Source: Bradyrhizobium sp. 200
GTDB taxonomy: Bacteria > Pseudomonadota > Alphaproteobacteria > Rhizobiales > Xanthobacteraceae
Direction: 5' to 3'
Assembly: GCF_023100945.1 (NCBI RefSeq)
Contig: NZ_CP064689.1
Coordinates: forward strand, 3,268,001 to 3,332,000
DNA: 64,000 bases
The notes below the pieces were generated by a model, which saw nothing but the letters and a program-made list of their open reading frames with translations, searched no databases and was not told the origin of the DNA. This document shows positions 56,041 through 64,000 of the stretch, piece by piece. Numbering within the stretch: position 1 is the stretch's first letter; each line of letters opens with the position of its first letter. The translations under genes and the position numbers were made by a program.

Positions 56041-57102
56041 CTAGATCTCGCCGAGCACTGGCCCCTTACCGAGAAACCGCTCACCCATCGCGACGGTGCC
56101 TTCCGTATAATCTGTTCCCAGTCGGCGTGCCGTCTCTGTGTCCGAGTGCGATGCGATCCAGGCTGTCAACAGCATTCGCCTCAGCATGACAAAGACCGGC
56201 AGCATGATCTCGTCCGCTTTCGATACGGGCGCAACCCTGCGATATCCTTCGAGCCAGGCGTTCTGCAGGTCGGATACAATCGGCTCATGTTCCATGAAGC
56301 TCACGGCCGCGGCAAAATCGTAGAAGAACCAGGAAAAGCCGCAGTCGTCGAAATCGATGATGCCCAGCCGTTCTCCGTCGACCAGAAGGTTGGCGAGGCG
56401 CAGATCGGCATGAACAAGCCCAAATCTCTGGCCGTTTTGACCGTAAGCGTGAACGCGCCGCGCGAGCGCATCGGAGACTCTCTGCAGAAGTTGCCGGTCG
56501 GAATTGCGAAGCCCCAGCGCCGCGCGCCAATCGCCCCAGAGGGGACGCGTACCCAGCATGGCGTCGAAATCCCAGGTCTTGCGTTGGAAGGCCGGTGTCC
56601 TCGTCCACGATCGGCTGTGCCGGTGAAGCCGGGCGGTCAGCCCGCCAAGCTTGAGGAACCACGCGGAGAGCGAGGCAGCGGGATCGGGCTCGTGTCCGCT
56701 CATATGCTCGAACGCTACGGCCTGCCGCATCGATCCGTTCAGAGGCACGGAACAAAGCAACAGGCCGTTGCGGTCGGCCAGTGGCCGTGGCGTAACGATC
56801 ACCTCATCCGCGATCAGCGCTGCGATCCATGACAGTTCCGAAACAATCTCCACGGGCGAGTGATAACCGGTCCGCTGCACACCCGTCACTGCATTGAATG
56901 GCACATCGCTGGCGATCAGGATGTCTCGGAATGGAAGTGGTCTAGTCGGCAGAGCTTGCTCCGACAATTTGCGAGGAAGCAAGCTGTCGTCGATTGTTCC
57001 AACGGCCAGTTCACCAGCGTACTCTCCCCAGAACTTCGAAATACGAATGATCTGCCTCAACATCCCCCGCTGAAGTCTTGCCGCGACGATGATCCCGCTC
57101 AC
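56041..57102 (-). CDS. Aminoglycoside phosphotransferase-like kinase family protein
   Basis: 353 residues. The catalytic block of the APH/homoserine-kinase-II family is present: LVHADLRLANLLVDGERLG, then IIDFDDCGFSWFFYDFAA (residues 240-280). The conserved TGYHSPVEIVSELSWIAAL segment (about 85-105) precedes it. The first 75 residues do not show the expected glycine-rich loop and may include a frameshift or a divergent N-terminus. A GTG at 57102 is the longest start. The substrate is unknown; homologues phosphorylate sugars, choline-like alcohols or homoserine. Confidence 0.7.
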   Translation of the reverse strand: MSGIIVAARLQRGMLRQIIRISKFWGEYAGELAVGTIDDSLLPRKLSEQALPTRPLPFRDILIASDVPFNAVTGVQRTGYHSPVEIVSELSWIAALIADEVIVTPRPLADRNGLLLCSVPLNGSMRQAVAFEHMSGHEPDPAASLSAWFLKLGGLTARLHRHSRSWTRTPAFQRKTWDFDAMLGTRPLWGDWRAALGLRNSDRQLLQRVSDALARRVHAYGQNGQRFGLVHADLRLANLLVDGERLGIIDFDDCGFSWFFYDFAAAVSFMEHEPIVSDLQNAWLEGYRRVAPVSKADEIMLPVFVMLRRMLLTAWIASHSDTETARRLGTDYTEGTVAMGERFLGKGPVLGEI

Positions 57103-57295
57103 GGTTGTAGTCTTCGATGACGGCTGCGAACGATTTGGATTTCGGCGGGAGACCCTGCTCAGCCCTCTGTTCTATTTGGAACAGCAACGGGCGACCAGCT
57201 TGAACAGCGGTCTGCTCGTTTGTGGGCCTCTATGAACGCCTCTCTCTCTCCACTGCCGTCTTGCCTCGCCGAAGACGCGGTATTCGGACTTCTCT

Positions 57296-59755
57296 TTACT
57301 GATGTGGCTGCCGAATCGTGGCGCCGTCCTTTCCTGCGATACAAGCCCCGGGGCTAACGGCCTCCTTCTTGGCGGACATGTCGATGGACTGCACCCAGCG
57401 GCTTGCAATGATCAGGATGGCGCAGACCGCATAAGAGCACACCCCCAGCGCATAGGTCTTGGCGATGCCGAATTGGATCGACAACGCCACACCCAGCACA
57501 GACGCCAGCATCGACGTAATTCCGTTGGTGCTCCAGAAGAACGGCAGCAGTTCATGATGATGGCGCCACACACCGAGGCCGAGCGGGAACATCATCCCCA
57601 TGCAGAATGCAGGAAGAGCCAGCAGCAGGACGGACACCAGAATACGCATGTCGGTTGACAGCGACCGCGCCCAGGTGGTGACCAGCGGCGTCAGCAGCGC
57701 TGCCACCACGAGCGTGGTGAGTAGGGCGGCAATCCTGAAGACGGTGACGCGCGATCGGGAGGATGTATCCGCACCGACCGTGGCGCTGCCAATCCCGCTA
57801 AAGAGAAGGATTGTGAATAGCACGACGCTCAGCCCGTAAACGGGATGTCCGAGAAAGACCATGAGGCGCTGCATCTGCGATATCTCGATCAGCATGAAGC
57901 CCATCCCGATCGCGCTGAAATAGACCACGGGCGGCGTCAGCGTCGCCATTGGCATTCGCCTCGCAAGACGTTGGAAGGGCAGCACGATGTAATATCCGCA
58001 AGCGCAGAGCGCTACGATGATGAGCAAGCCGGTGACGCCGATCGCTACATTGTTGCTCATGATGTCCCAACTTTGCGTGCTCACGAAATCGCTGAAGCGG
58101 GACGTATAGAAGAAGAACGGATTGTCGTCGGTCGAAGCAATGATGTTTTCCGGCAGCGAATCGAAGAAGACCTGGTTCGCCTTGTCCGACAGCAACGTTG
58201 AGGTGACGGCATCGAAGGTGACGTCCGGCCCCAACAATATCTTGAAGCCCCGCGCCTGAAGTCTCTCGCGCGCACCTTGCCATTCTGCGTCGCTGAACGC
58301 GTCAGGCCGGGTAATCACCGTCACGATGCCGCCGACGTTGACCGCGACGACGTGATGCCGCAGCTCCCCGGCCGACACTCCCTTGCGCTGCAGCGCGCTC
58401 GCGCCAATCGCGATCAGTCGGTATAGCTCGCCACGGTGCTTCTCGGCATCGTACCAGCGTGATACCGACAACAGCCCGCCAGGCTTGAGCGCCCGGTAGA
58501 AATCATCCCACGCCTCCACGGTATAGAGACGATTTTCGGTGAGCGTCAGGCCACCGGCCGCCGTCGCCGCCCAGGTGTCGATGAGTGAAATCTGCACCAG
58601 GTCGTACCGCTCGGGCGAGTGGTTGATGTAGCTTCGCGCCTCGGCATTGACCAGGGATACGCCGGGCTGGCGATCGAGATGGCCGGAGAAATCGGCGAAT
58701 TTTTCGGTGAGCACTTCGAAGATCGCCGGGTTGATCTCAATTGCGCGAATCCGGCTGGCGCCGAAGAGCAGACCGGAAAGGATGTCACGACCGCCGCCGA
58801 CGCCAACGACAGCGACGTCGGCCACCGGCTGCACGAGGTAGGCTGCATTGATGACATCATCTTTCAGGTAGCCGAGCTTTCCGATGTTGCCGTCATACCT
58901 GGTGATGACCGTGCCTGCATCGGCATCAATGTCGAGGTAGTGTTGGTCGACCCGGGCATCATGAGTGCCAACCAGACCCCAGCCAAACGGGATCTTCTCG
59001 GTCAATTCGCGCACCCTTACCCGCGAATAGGTATTCCAGCGCTCGAAGAGCGTGCCGGTCTGTTCAGCGCCCTTGGCCCAGAACACACCCAGATGGCTTC
59101 GACCGGTCAGGTCAAGGCCGGAGTGCACGGTGGCCGCGACGGCCAGCGTTAGCGCGACAGCCCCGCTCAAACGCACACTGCGGACGTCTTCGCTGCGTCT
59201 CACGACGATCCAGCCAACGCCGGCAGCAAGGGCTCCGATCCATAGAGCGGCGCTTACGGGATCAATCACCAGCAGTATGAAGATCACCCCGAGACATCCA
59301 ACTGCGGCGCCCAGGAGGTCGGCTGCATAGAGCCACCCGCCGCCATATGGCAAACGCGTCAGCAACAGCGTGATGCAAACCCCGCCTTCCGTGAACGGAG
59401 CCACGAAGGCGATGATCGCCAGCGCCAGAGCGAGGGGAACATTTTCTGCGGATACAACGAGCGGCACGCACAGGAAGACGATCATTGCGCCAACGCTGCT
59501 GAGCGCGAACCAAGACGCATGGCGGGCGAATTCGATTCCGACCCGATCGGCGGCATAACGGGCGGGTTTGCCGTAGACCTTCATCGCTCCGCGCGTAAGC
59601 CCGAGCATGGCAAGTGAAATGGCGGCAAATGCGAAATGATGATGGAGCATAACGCTGAAGAAGCGCGTTATCAGGATCTGGTAGGAAAGCGTCGCGAACG
59701 CCAGCACAAAGATTGCCAGATAATAGCGACCGTGAATCTTGGATATGGATTGCAA
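57296..59755 (-). CDS. Polytopic membrane protein with embedded spermidine-synthase-like domain
   Basis: 819 residues, started at TTG 59755 with AGAGGG eight bases before. About seven membrane helices (residues 10-210) are followed by a soluble domain of about 330 residues whose Rossmann core VAVVGVGGGRDILSGLLFGA (about 305-325) resembles aminopropyltransferases/methyltransferases, then a further eight helices. The layout matches membrane-embedded spermidine synthase-like proteins of unknown role. Motifs for decarboxylated S-adenosylmethionine binding are only partial. No partner gene was identified, but the glycosyltransferase encoded upstream shares its direction. Confidence 0.78.
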   Translation of the reverse strand: MQSISKIHGRYYLAIFVLAFATLSYQILITRFFSVMLHHHFAFAAISLAMLGLTRGAMKVYGKPARYAADRVGIEFARHASWFALSSVGAMIVFLCVPLVVSAENVPLALALAIIAFVAPFTEGGVCITLLLTRLPYGGGWLYAADLLGAAVGCLGVIFILLVIDPVSAALWIGALAAGVGWIVVRRSEDVRSVRLSGAVALTLAVAATVHSGLDLTGRSHLGVFWAKGAEQTGTLFERWNTYSRVRVRELTEKIPFGWGLVGTHDARVDQHYLDIDADAGTVITRYDGNIGKLGYLKDDVINAAYLVQPVADVAVVGVGGGRDILSGLLFGASRIRAIEINPAIFEVLTEKFADFSGHLDRQPGVSLVNAEARSYINHSPERYDLVQISLIDTWAATAAGGLTLTENRLYTVEAWDDFYRALKPGGLLSVSRWYDAEKHRGELYRLIAIGASALQRKGVSAGELRHHVVAVNVGGIVTVITRPDAFSDAEWQGARERLQARGFKILLGPDVTFDAVTSTLLSDKANQVFFDSLPENIIASTDDNPFFFYTSRFSDFVSTQSWDIMSNNVAIGVTGLLIIVALCACGYYIVLPFQRLARRMPMATLTPPVVYFSAIGMGFMLIEISQMQRLMVFLGHPVYGLSVVLFTILLFSGIGSATVGADTSSRSRVTVFRIAALLTTLVVAALLTPLVTTWARSLSTDMRILVSVLLLALPAFCMGMMFPLGLGVWRHHHELLPFFWSTNGITSMLASVLGVALSIQFGIAKTYALGVCSYAVCAILIIASRWVQSIDMSAKKEAVSPGACIAGKDGATIRQPHQ

Positions 59756-59859
59756 TGAGCTACCCTCTCAGTGGAGCCTTGATGGGCTCTATTGGGTGCG
59801 CTTTGACCAACTCGCGCTGCGTCGCTGCTCAAGCACGTCATCGCGAGCATTTGTAGCGA

Positions 59860-61020
59860 TCAACCAATCCAAATTCTACGAGCAAACAAGGCGGTGTTCA
59901 TGAACAATGACGCGCCGAAGAGTCCTATCACTCCTGCCAAAAGCCACCTTGCTCGCAATCCTAAATCAGCCAACGTCACAAACAGGGGAAATGAAACGAG
60001 ATTAAATCGACTCATGGAGACGAAGCCTGCAGGGCCACCGCTGAGTGTTAGATATGGCAGAAGCAGGACAGCCATGGCGAACAGTGTCCAGCTTGAGCGC
60101 AGTCGAGACCAGCCCAAAACAATCAGGATAATGAACAATAATGTAAACCAGCTAGCTTGTCCCCAAGGATTCCAGTCATTGAGCATCATTCGCGTGAACG
60201 GCTCAAGCTTTAGTGCCGCAATTAATCTTGTCGCTAGCGTCGTTCCTTGATGGAAAGCCGCCTGCCCATCCGCAAAAGCAAACGGAGTTCCGAAAGCGCT
60301 CCAGAGGTAGATCATGAATAGCCAGATGCCTGACGTCGCAAGAAGGACGCATGGCAGGAGGGTAAGAAGGAACTTCGTCTGATCGCGATTGGCCCACATC
60401 TCCCAAAGAAGGACAGGCAATAGGACGACGCCCGTCGATCGGGTCGAGACTGCCAGGCCTGCAAGCAGTGCCGCCGACAAGTAGTACTTTCGTTTCAAAG
60501 CATGAAAAAACGAGACGATTAGCAGCAGTGCCAAGGGCTCGGTATACCCGGCCGATAGCAAGACCGAAGCGGGAAAAAAGCTGAGCAGCGCCGTTGTGGC
60601 GAGAGCCAGTTGGTTACCAAATTCCTCGCGAACCAGCTTGAAAAGGACGACGATCGCGAGCAATCCCGCGACGTTCGATACCAACAGCAAGGCATCCGCA
60701 GGTGTGAGACCGCTAATCGTCGCCAAGCCCCGTGCGAGCATCGGATACAGCGGGTAAAATACGATGTTCTGTTGAACAGTCGGATCGCCGTTATACTGAT
60801 AGCCATCTGTGACGATCTTGAAATACCATTCCGAATCCCATTGCAGCAGTTGGTGGTACCAGATCGGTCCCGCAGACCAGACATCTGGCCCGGAGGGCAA
60901 GTATTTTTGGGAGAATACCAGTCCGAGTGCGACCACCACCCGCGAACAAAAAAATATCAGGATGGCCAAACCATAGGGAAGCCAGGAAGGATCTTTCCAA
61001 GTGGGATAGCGCATCTCCAT
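59860..61020 (-). CDS. GT-C family glycosyltransferase, PIG-V-like
   Basis: 386-residue membrane protein with about ten hydrophobic helices. The first periplasmic loop holds LQWDSEWYFKIVTDGYQ and FYPLYPMLARG, close to the WDxxWYxxIAxxGY and FPxYPxL motifs of PIG-V-type mannosyltransferases. Such enzymes use polyprenyl-phosphate sugars to decorate lipids or proteins at the membrane. It is 105 bases from the next gene in the same direction. The local sequence is less GC-rich than its neighbours. The acceptor is unknown. Confidence 0.75.
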   Translation of the reverse strand: MEMRYPTWKDPSWLPYGLAILIFFCSRVVVALGLVFSQKYLPSGPDVWSAGPIWYHQLLQWDSEWYFKIVTDGYQYNGDPTVQQNIVFYPLYPMLARGLATISGLTPADALLLVSNVAGLLAIVVLFKLVREEFGNQLALATTALLSFFPASVLLSAGYTEPLALLLIVSFFHALKRKYYLSAALLAGLAVSTRSTGVVLLPVLLWEMWANRDQTKFLLTLLPCVLLATSGIWLFMIYLWSAFGTPFAFADGQAAFHQGTTLATRLIAALKLEPFTRMMLNDWNPWGQASWFTLLFIILIVLGWSRLRSSWTLFAMAVLLLPYLTLSGGPAGFVSMSRFNLVSFPLFVTLADLGLRARWLLAGVIGLFGASLFMNTALFARRIWIG

Positions 61021-61351
61021 TCCATACTGTCGCTCGGTAAGAGCCCAAGATCAATTGCCCCAGGTGTACCGCCCTCACATTTGGCGGGCAGCGGAGCATC
61101 AAATTCAGAAGCGTTCTCAGGTCTCGCAAGAGCTTTTTTCTATGCAGCCTCACGCTTAGCCGCGGTTGGAGCGGCTCGACCGGGCAAGTCGACGCGCGCG
61201 ATGAGATAGCTGTCACATAAACGATATAAAGGACGCTGTCGCTTGTACCGCTGCCGGCAACGATCTAGGCATGTCGACGAAAAGTCGCCTTCTATCGATC
61301 GGGCGGGCCGGACGAGCATTGGTACGGGTATTGGCCGATTAAAGCAGCGCT
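61021..61351. other. Divergent intergenic region between glycosyltransferase and STN gene
   Basis: About 330 bases with no gene that can be supported. It must contain promoters for both directions; no clear -35/-10 or operator pattern could be singled out by eye. Confidence 0.4.
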
Positions 61352-62197
61352 ATGCAGGCAATTGCATCATATGTCGTCAAGGCAAGAGGAGCCCGTTCAG
61401 TTTCTTGCCCGGGTGATGGTCGCGTCGCAGTGTTTCGACGTCTGGGACGGCGTTTGGCGCGATATGGAAGCGCGATCGGATCGGGCAGTGATCGGAGGAA
61501 TCGAAAATTCCTTGTGGTGGCATATGCGGCATTGCTGACGGCTGGCATCTACGCCGCTGAGGCAGAGGATCGCCAGGTCGCCAAAGCGGGTGAACGGATC
61601 GCATTCAGTATCCCGCGCCAACCGCTCGCCGGCGCTTTGCAGGCCTACGGGCAGGCGACCGGCATTCAAGTGCTCTACGAGAGCAACTCCGCCGTCGGAC
61701 GGACGTCGGGCGCCGTCGAAGGAACGTTCGCCGCGGATGCCGCACTCAACCTGCTCCTGGCAGAAACCGATCTGAAGGTTCGCTACATCCGTCCCGACGC
61801 GATTACACTCGCCCTTCCATCTGCAGAGGGTGTCAACTATACGCCCCCTAGCATCCCGCTGGGATCGTCAAGCCTGTCCTTGGGAACGTTGCGGGTACGC
61901 GGGACGAACGACGACGCCGCCGGGTTGCAGGATTTCAGCCAAAGGCTGCAGATGGATATTCAGAACGCCCTTCGAAAAAATCCAAGGACACGAGACGGCA
62001 GCTACCGCGCAGTGCTTGATCTCTGGATCGATTCCGCAAAGACGATCGAGCGAACGGAACTATTTCGGTCGACAGGCGATCGTGACCGCGACGCGGCGGT
62101 TGCAGCGGCGCTGCGCGGGGTGACGGTCAGCCGGCCGACGCCAGCAAACACGCCGCAGCCGGTCCGCGTTGTCATCGTCGTAAGATCGCTACAATGA
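61352..62197 (+). CDS. Secretin/TonB short N-terminal (STN) domain protein
   Basis: 281 residues. A charged N-terminus is followed by a hydrophobic segment (KFLVVAYAALLTAGIYAAEA, about 52-72) that is a probable export signal. The STN domain reads FSIPRQPLAGALQAYGQATG, then IQVLYESNSAVGRTSGAVEG (about 84-125). This domain normally precedes TonB-dependent transducers and receives the signal from TonB. Here it is on its own protein, followed by a short segment that may mimic a TonB-type C-terminal fold. It overlaps the TonB gene by four bases. A signalling or energy-coupling role is inferred. Confidence 0.8.
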   Translation: MQAIASYVVKARGARSVSCPGDGRVAVFRRLGRRLARYGSAIGSGSDRRNRKFLVVAYAALLTAGIYAAEAEDRQVAKAGERIAFSIPRQPLAGALQAYGQATGIQVLYESNSAVGRTSGAVEGTFAADAALNLLLAETDLKVRYIRPDAITLALPSAEGVNYTPPSIPLGSSSLSLGTLRVRGTNDDAAGLQDFSQRLQMDIQNALRKNPRTRDGSYRAVLDLWIDSAKTIERTELFRSTGDRDRDAAVAAALRGVTVSRPTPANTPQPVRVVIVVRSLQ

Positions 62198-62928
62198 ACT
62201 TCGACGAGAATCAGAGACGAAATCAAAAGGGTGCGGCATCGTTGCTGCCGAGCACATCGCCGCCCCATGAGGACGAGCCCGGAACGTGGTCGTCGGGAGA
62301 AATCTTGCGGCTTTTCACCGTGCCTGCGTTAGCAACCGTGCTGCTCGTCGGTGGCGTATACTGGATCAGGCTGCAAACGCCGTCAGGCTCGATGGGCCAG
62401 CAGCAAGCCTCCGTCGTGCAGGTTCATCTGCTTCCGCGCCCTGATGCTGCGCCGATCGTCACGGCTTCGACGTCGCATTCGAGCGCACAAGACGTCACCA
62501 GCCGTACCGACACATCCTCGAAGGAGCCGAGTCCATCGACCTCCGATGAGACGGTTCCTGTTCCGAGAGCTTTTTCGCCCGCAGAGGCGCCGCCATCGAA
62601 CGTTCTGTCGGCGCCATCGGCGGTGAGCGGGCCCGCGGACAGCGCCGCCGTGAAATTCCAGCAGGCGCTGCTGCGGCACGTCGCGCAATATCAGCATTAC
62701 CCGAACGCAGCCCGTGCTCTGCGTCTGCAGGGAAAGGTCGATACGCAGTTCTCGATGAGCCGCGACGGCAAGCTTCTCGGCGTCTGGGTCAGAACGAGTT
62801 CTGGCCAGACCTTGCTCGACAAGGAGGCGATGGAGACGATTCGACGGGCGCAGCCACTGCCGCCGATACCTCCCGAATTGCCCGACCGTCTGAACATTCA
62901 CGTGCAACTGGTGTTCGATCCGTCCTGA
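62194..62928 (+). CDS. tonB: TonB family energy transducer protein
   Basis: 244 residues. One membrane helix (FTVPALATVLLVGGVYWI, about 41-58) is followed by a long Ser/Pro-rich periplasmic linker. The C-terminal TonB domain is recognised by YPNAARALRLQGKVDTQFSM and GQTLLDKEAMETIRRAQPLPPIP. It transmits the proton motive force to outer-membrane receptors. It overlaps the STN gene, so the two are made together. No ExbB/ExbD or receptor gene is present in the window. Confidence 0.9.
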   Translation: MNFDENQRRNQKGAASLLPSTSPPHEDEPGTWSSGEILRLFTVPALATVLLVGGVYWIRLQTPSGSMGQQQASVVQVHLLPRPDAAPIVTASTSHSSAQDVTSRTDTSSKEPSPSTSDETVPVPRAFSPAEAPPSNVLSAPSAVSGPADSAAVKFQQALLRHVAQYQHYPNAARALRLQGKVDTQFSMSRDGKLLGVWVRTSSGQTLLDKEAMETIRRAQPLPPIPPELPDRLNIHVQLVFDPS

Positions 62929-63116
62929 CCAACTCTGGGTAAGGGAGTTGAATAGGTCTGTTGGTGAGATCACCGTTGATTACGCGAACTGGTGCCTGAT
63001 GCTCCCTCGTAGGTGGTATTTCTTCCCGTCATAAATGTGTAGTTCAGCGCCGGTACGACCTGCTGATCGTCGGGGGGCGAGCGGAACGATGGTAATGTGT
63101 GTGGGGCCTGCGCAAC

Positions 63117-63659
63117 GTGGCTGACAGCAATCGAATTCGGCTGCGCGGACAGTTGGTCGAAAATTACGACGGGCTGATCAGGAAGCTGACGCGTCGCCTG
63201 GGATCGTCGGATTTTGCCCACGACGCCCTGCACGAGACATTTTTGCGGCTGGATCGCGTGACCGACGCGGTGCCGGTTCGCAGCCCGACCGACTACATAT
63301 TCCGCACCGCCATCAATATCGCGAAGGACCGGCAAAAGGCCCAGAACTATCGCGTGAGTTCGTCGGAGATCGATGGGCTCCTGGACGTTTGCGACGAAGA
63401 ACCCGATCCGGCGAGAATAGTCGAAGCGCGATCGGAGATTGAAGCCTTCAAGCGTGCACTGGCTGAATTGCCGCCGCGGCCGCGCGAAGTGCTCCGCAGC
63501 ATCTCCATCGAAGGCCAGTCAGCGCGCGAGGTTGCGGCGCGACTTCAGGTGAGTATCCGCACCGTCGAGAGCGATCTGAAGTTGGCCCTTGGCCATTGCG
63601 CCGACAGCCTTGATCACACCTTGCAGCGCCGCCTCGGCGGCCCGCGCCCCCGATCATGA
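63117..63659 (+). CDS. ECF family RNA polymerase sigma factor (FecI-like)
   Basis: 180 residues. Region 2 spans LVENYDGLIRKLTRRLGSSD to DYIFRTAINIAKDRQK (about 10-80), and region 4 has FKRALAELPPRPREVLRSIS and SAREVAARLQVSIRTVESDL. The GTG at 63117 gives the usual FecI length; another GTG at 63099 is possible. With the STN and TonB genes it suggests control of a TonB-linked uptake system. The expected anti-sigma partner FecR does not follow on the same strand within the window. Confidence 0.85.
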   Translation: MADSNRIRLRGQLVENYDGLIRKLTRRLGSSDFAHDALHETFLRLDRVTDAVPVRSPTDYIFRTAINIAKDRQKAQNYRVSSSEIDGLLDVCDEEPDPARIVEARSEIEAFKRALAELPPRPREVLRSISIEGQSAREVAARLQVSIRTVESDLKLALGHCADSLDHTLQRRLGGPRPRS

Positions 63660-63947
63660 CCGACGGGCGCTGAAACGCCGCAATCGATGCACGTCCTGGA
63701 CGAGCCGGGGAGGCATTGGACCATAAGCGGCGAGTAAATTTGAGTGACGCGTTGTTTCGTTGCGGTTTTTCTTCGGGATAGCCGCTGCCCAGTCGTCTAT
63801 CGAGTAGATGCCATGTAACGGCACCGCGGCGGCAAGCTGGATGGGAGGTTCCGAAGGAATGACGCGGGCCGTTGAAGCGAGGTCTGTTGCCGCCAGCGCA
63901 GGGGCGTGGATCGTCGCTTCCTGTTCAGTGAGCGTATCGTGGGGCAA
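63654..63947 (-). CDS. Hypothetical small protein, doubtful
   Basis: A 97-codon frame beginning at a TTG overlaps the sigma factor 3' end by six bases in convergent direction. No family, signal or good ribosome-binding site was recognised. The only notable part is IYSIDDWAAAIPKKN. It may be spurious, or the real product of this region may begin elsewhere. The window ends 53 bases upstream of its start. Confidence 0.2.
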   Translation of the reverse strand: MPHDTLTEQEATIHAPALAATDLASTARVIPSEPPIQLAAAVPLHGIYSIDDWAAAIPKKNRNETTRHSNLLAAYGPMPPRLVQDVHRLRRFSARRS

Positions 63948-64000
63948 CCGATCGTCCGATCGTCGAAGCGCGCATCAAGGTGCTCGAAATTGACAGGAAT

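Noticed and set aside
62970-63335. Minus-strand frame between tonB and the sigma factor, ending in ALNYTFMTGRNTTYE
   Set aside because: Most of it is antisense to the sigma factor gene. The last 30 codons look protein-like, but no family could be assigned.

Overview
The window looks like a chromosomal stretch of an alphaproteobacterium of the Bradyrhizobium/Rhodopseudomonas type. This is inferred from the high GC codon use, the many ABC-type solute-binding proteins, the CoA-dependent catabolic genes, and an intergenic palindrome of the kind common in Bradyrhizobium. No rRNA, tRNA, CRISPR array or intact mobile element was found. The species assignment is inference.

Left part (1-7.1 kb): the end of a secreted alpha/beta hydrolase, an AraC regulator, and a three-gene oxidoreductase of the isoquinoline 1-oxidoreductase type (2Fe-2S subunit, Tat-exported molybdopterin subunit, dihaem cytochrome c). 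A Dps protein and about 1.2 kb without recognisable genes follow.

Central catabolic island (7.1-27.4 kb): the most interesting region. It carries two closely related TetR regulators, four dehydrogenase/reductase-type enzymes, a GST-kappa/HCCA-isomerase-like protein, and a phenylacetyl-CoA-epoxidase-like operon in the order A, D, B, C. In that operon PaaD is split into two separate genes, one at each end of B and C. An acyl-CoA ligase, an orphan branched-chain-amino-acid-type binding protein, a thiolase, a FadB-type bifunctional enzyme and a feruloyl-CoA-synthase-like ligase complete the set. It reads as uptake, CoA activation, ring epoxidation and beta-oxidation of an unidentified aromatic or cyclic acid. 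Between these genes lie decayed pieces of the same gene families: an SDR, a thiolase start, an acyl-CoA dehydrogenase start, a PaaD zinc ribbon, an HxlR regulator, an SDR end and an IS3 transposase. They point to module duplication followed by deletion. Both TetR genes and two or more enzyme genes share a short palindromic sequence in front of them.

Middle (28.0-43.8 kb): a lysine/2-aminoadipate catabolic trio (aminotransferase, aminoadipate-semialdehyde dehydrogenase, 2-oxoadipate dioxygenase/decarboxylase) is read away from a LysR regulator. A five-gene operon follows, with a polyamine-type ABC transporter and an unusual 1128-residue molybdoenzyme fused to an FAD/2Fe-2S reductase. Next to it are a response regulator and a hybrid histidine kinase that converge and overlap at their 3' ends.

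Right part (44-64 kb): a patch of gene remnants (metallo-beta-lactamase, flavin reductase, MFS), then a long operon joining a sugar/polyol ABC transporter to a complete PTS-driven dihydroxyacetone kinase (DhaL, DhaM, HPr, EI, a helix-turn-helix protein, DhaK). After it come a phosphotransferase-like gene, a membrane protein with an embedded spermidine-synthase-like domain, a GT-C glycosyltransferase, and an STN-domain protein/TonB/ECF sigma group at the end.
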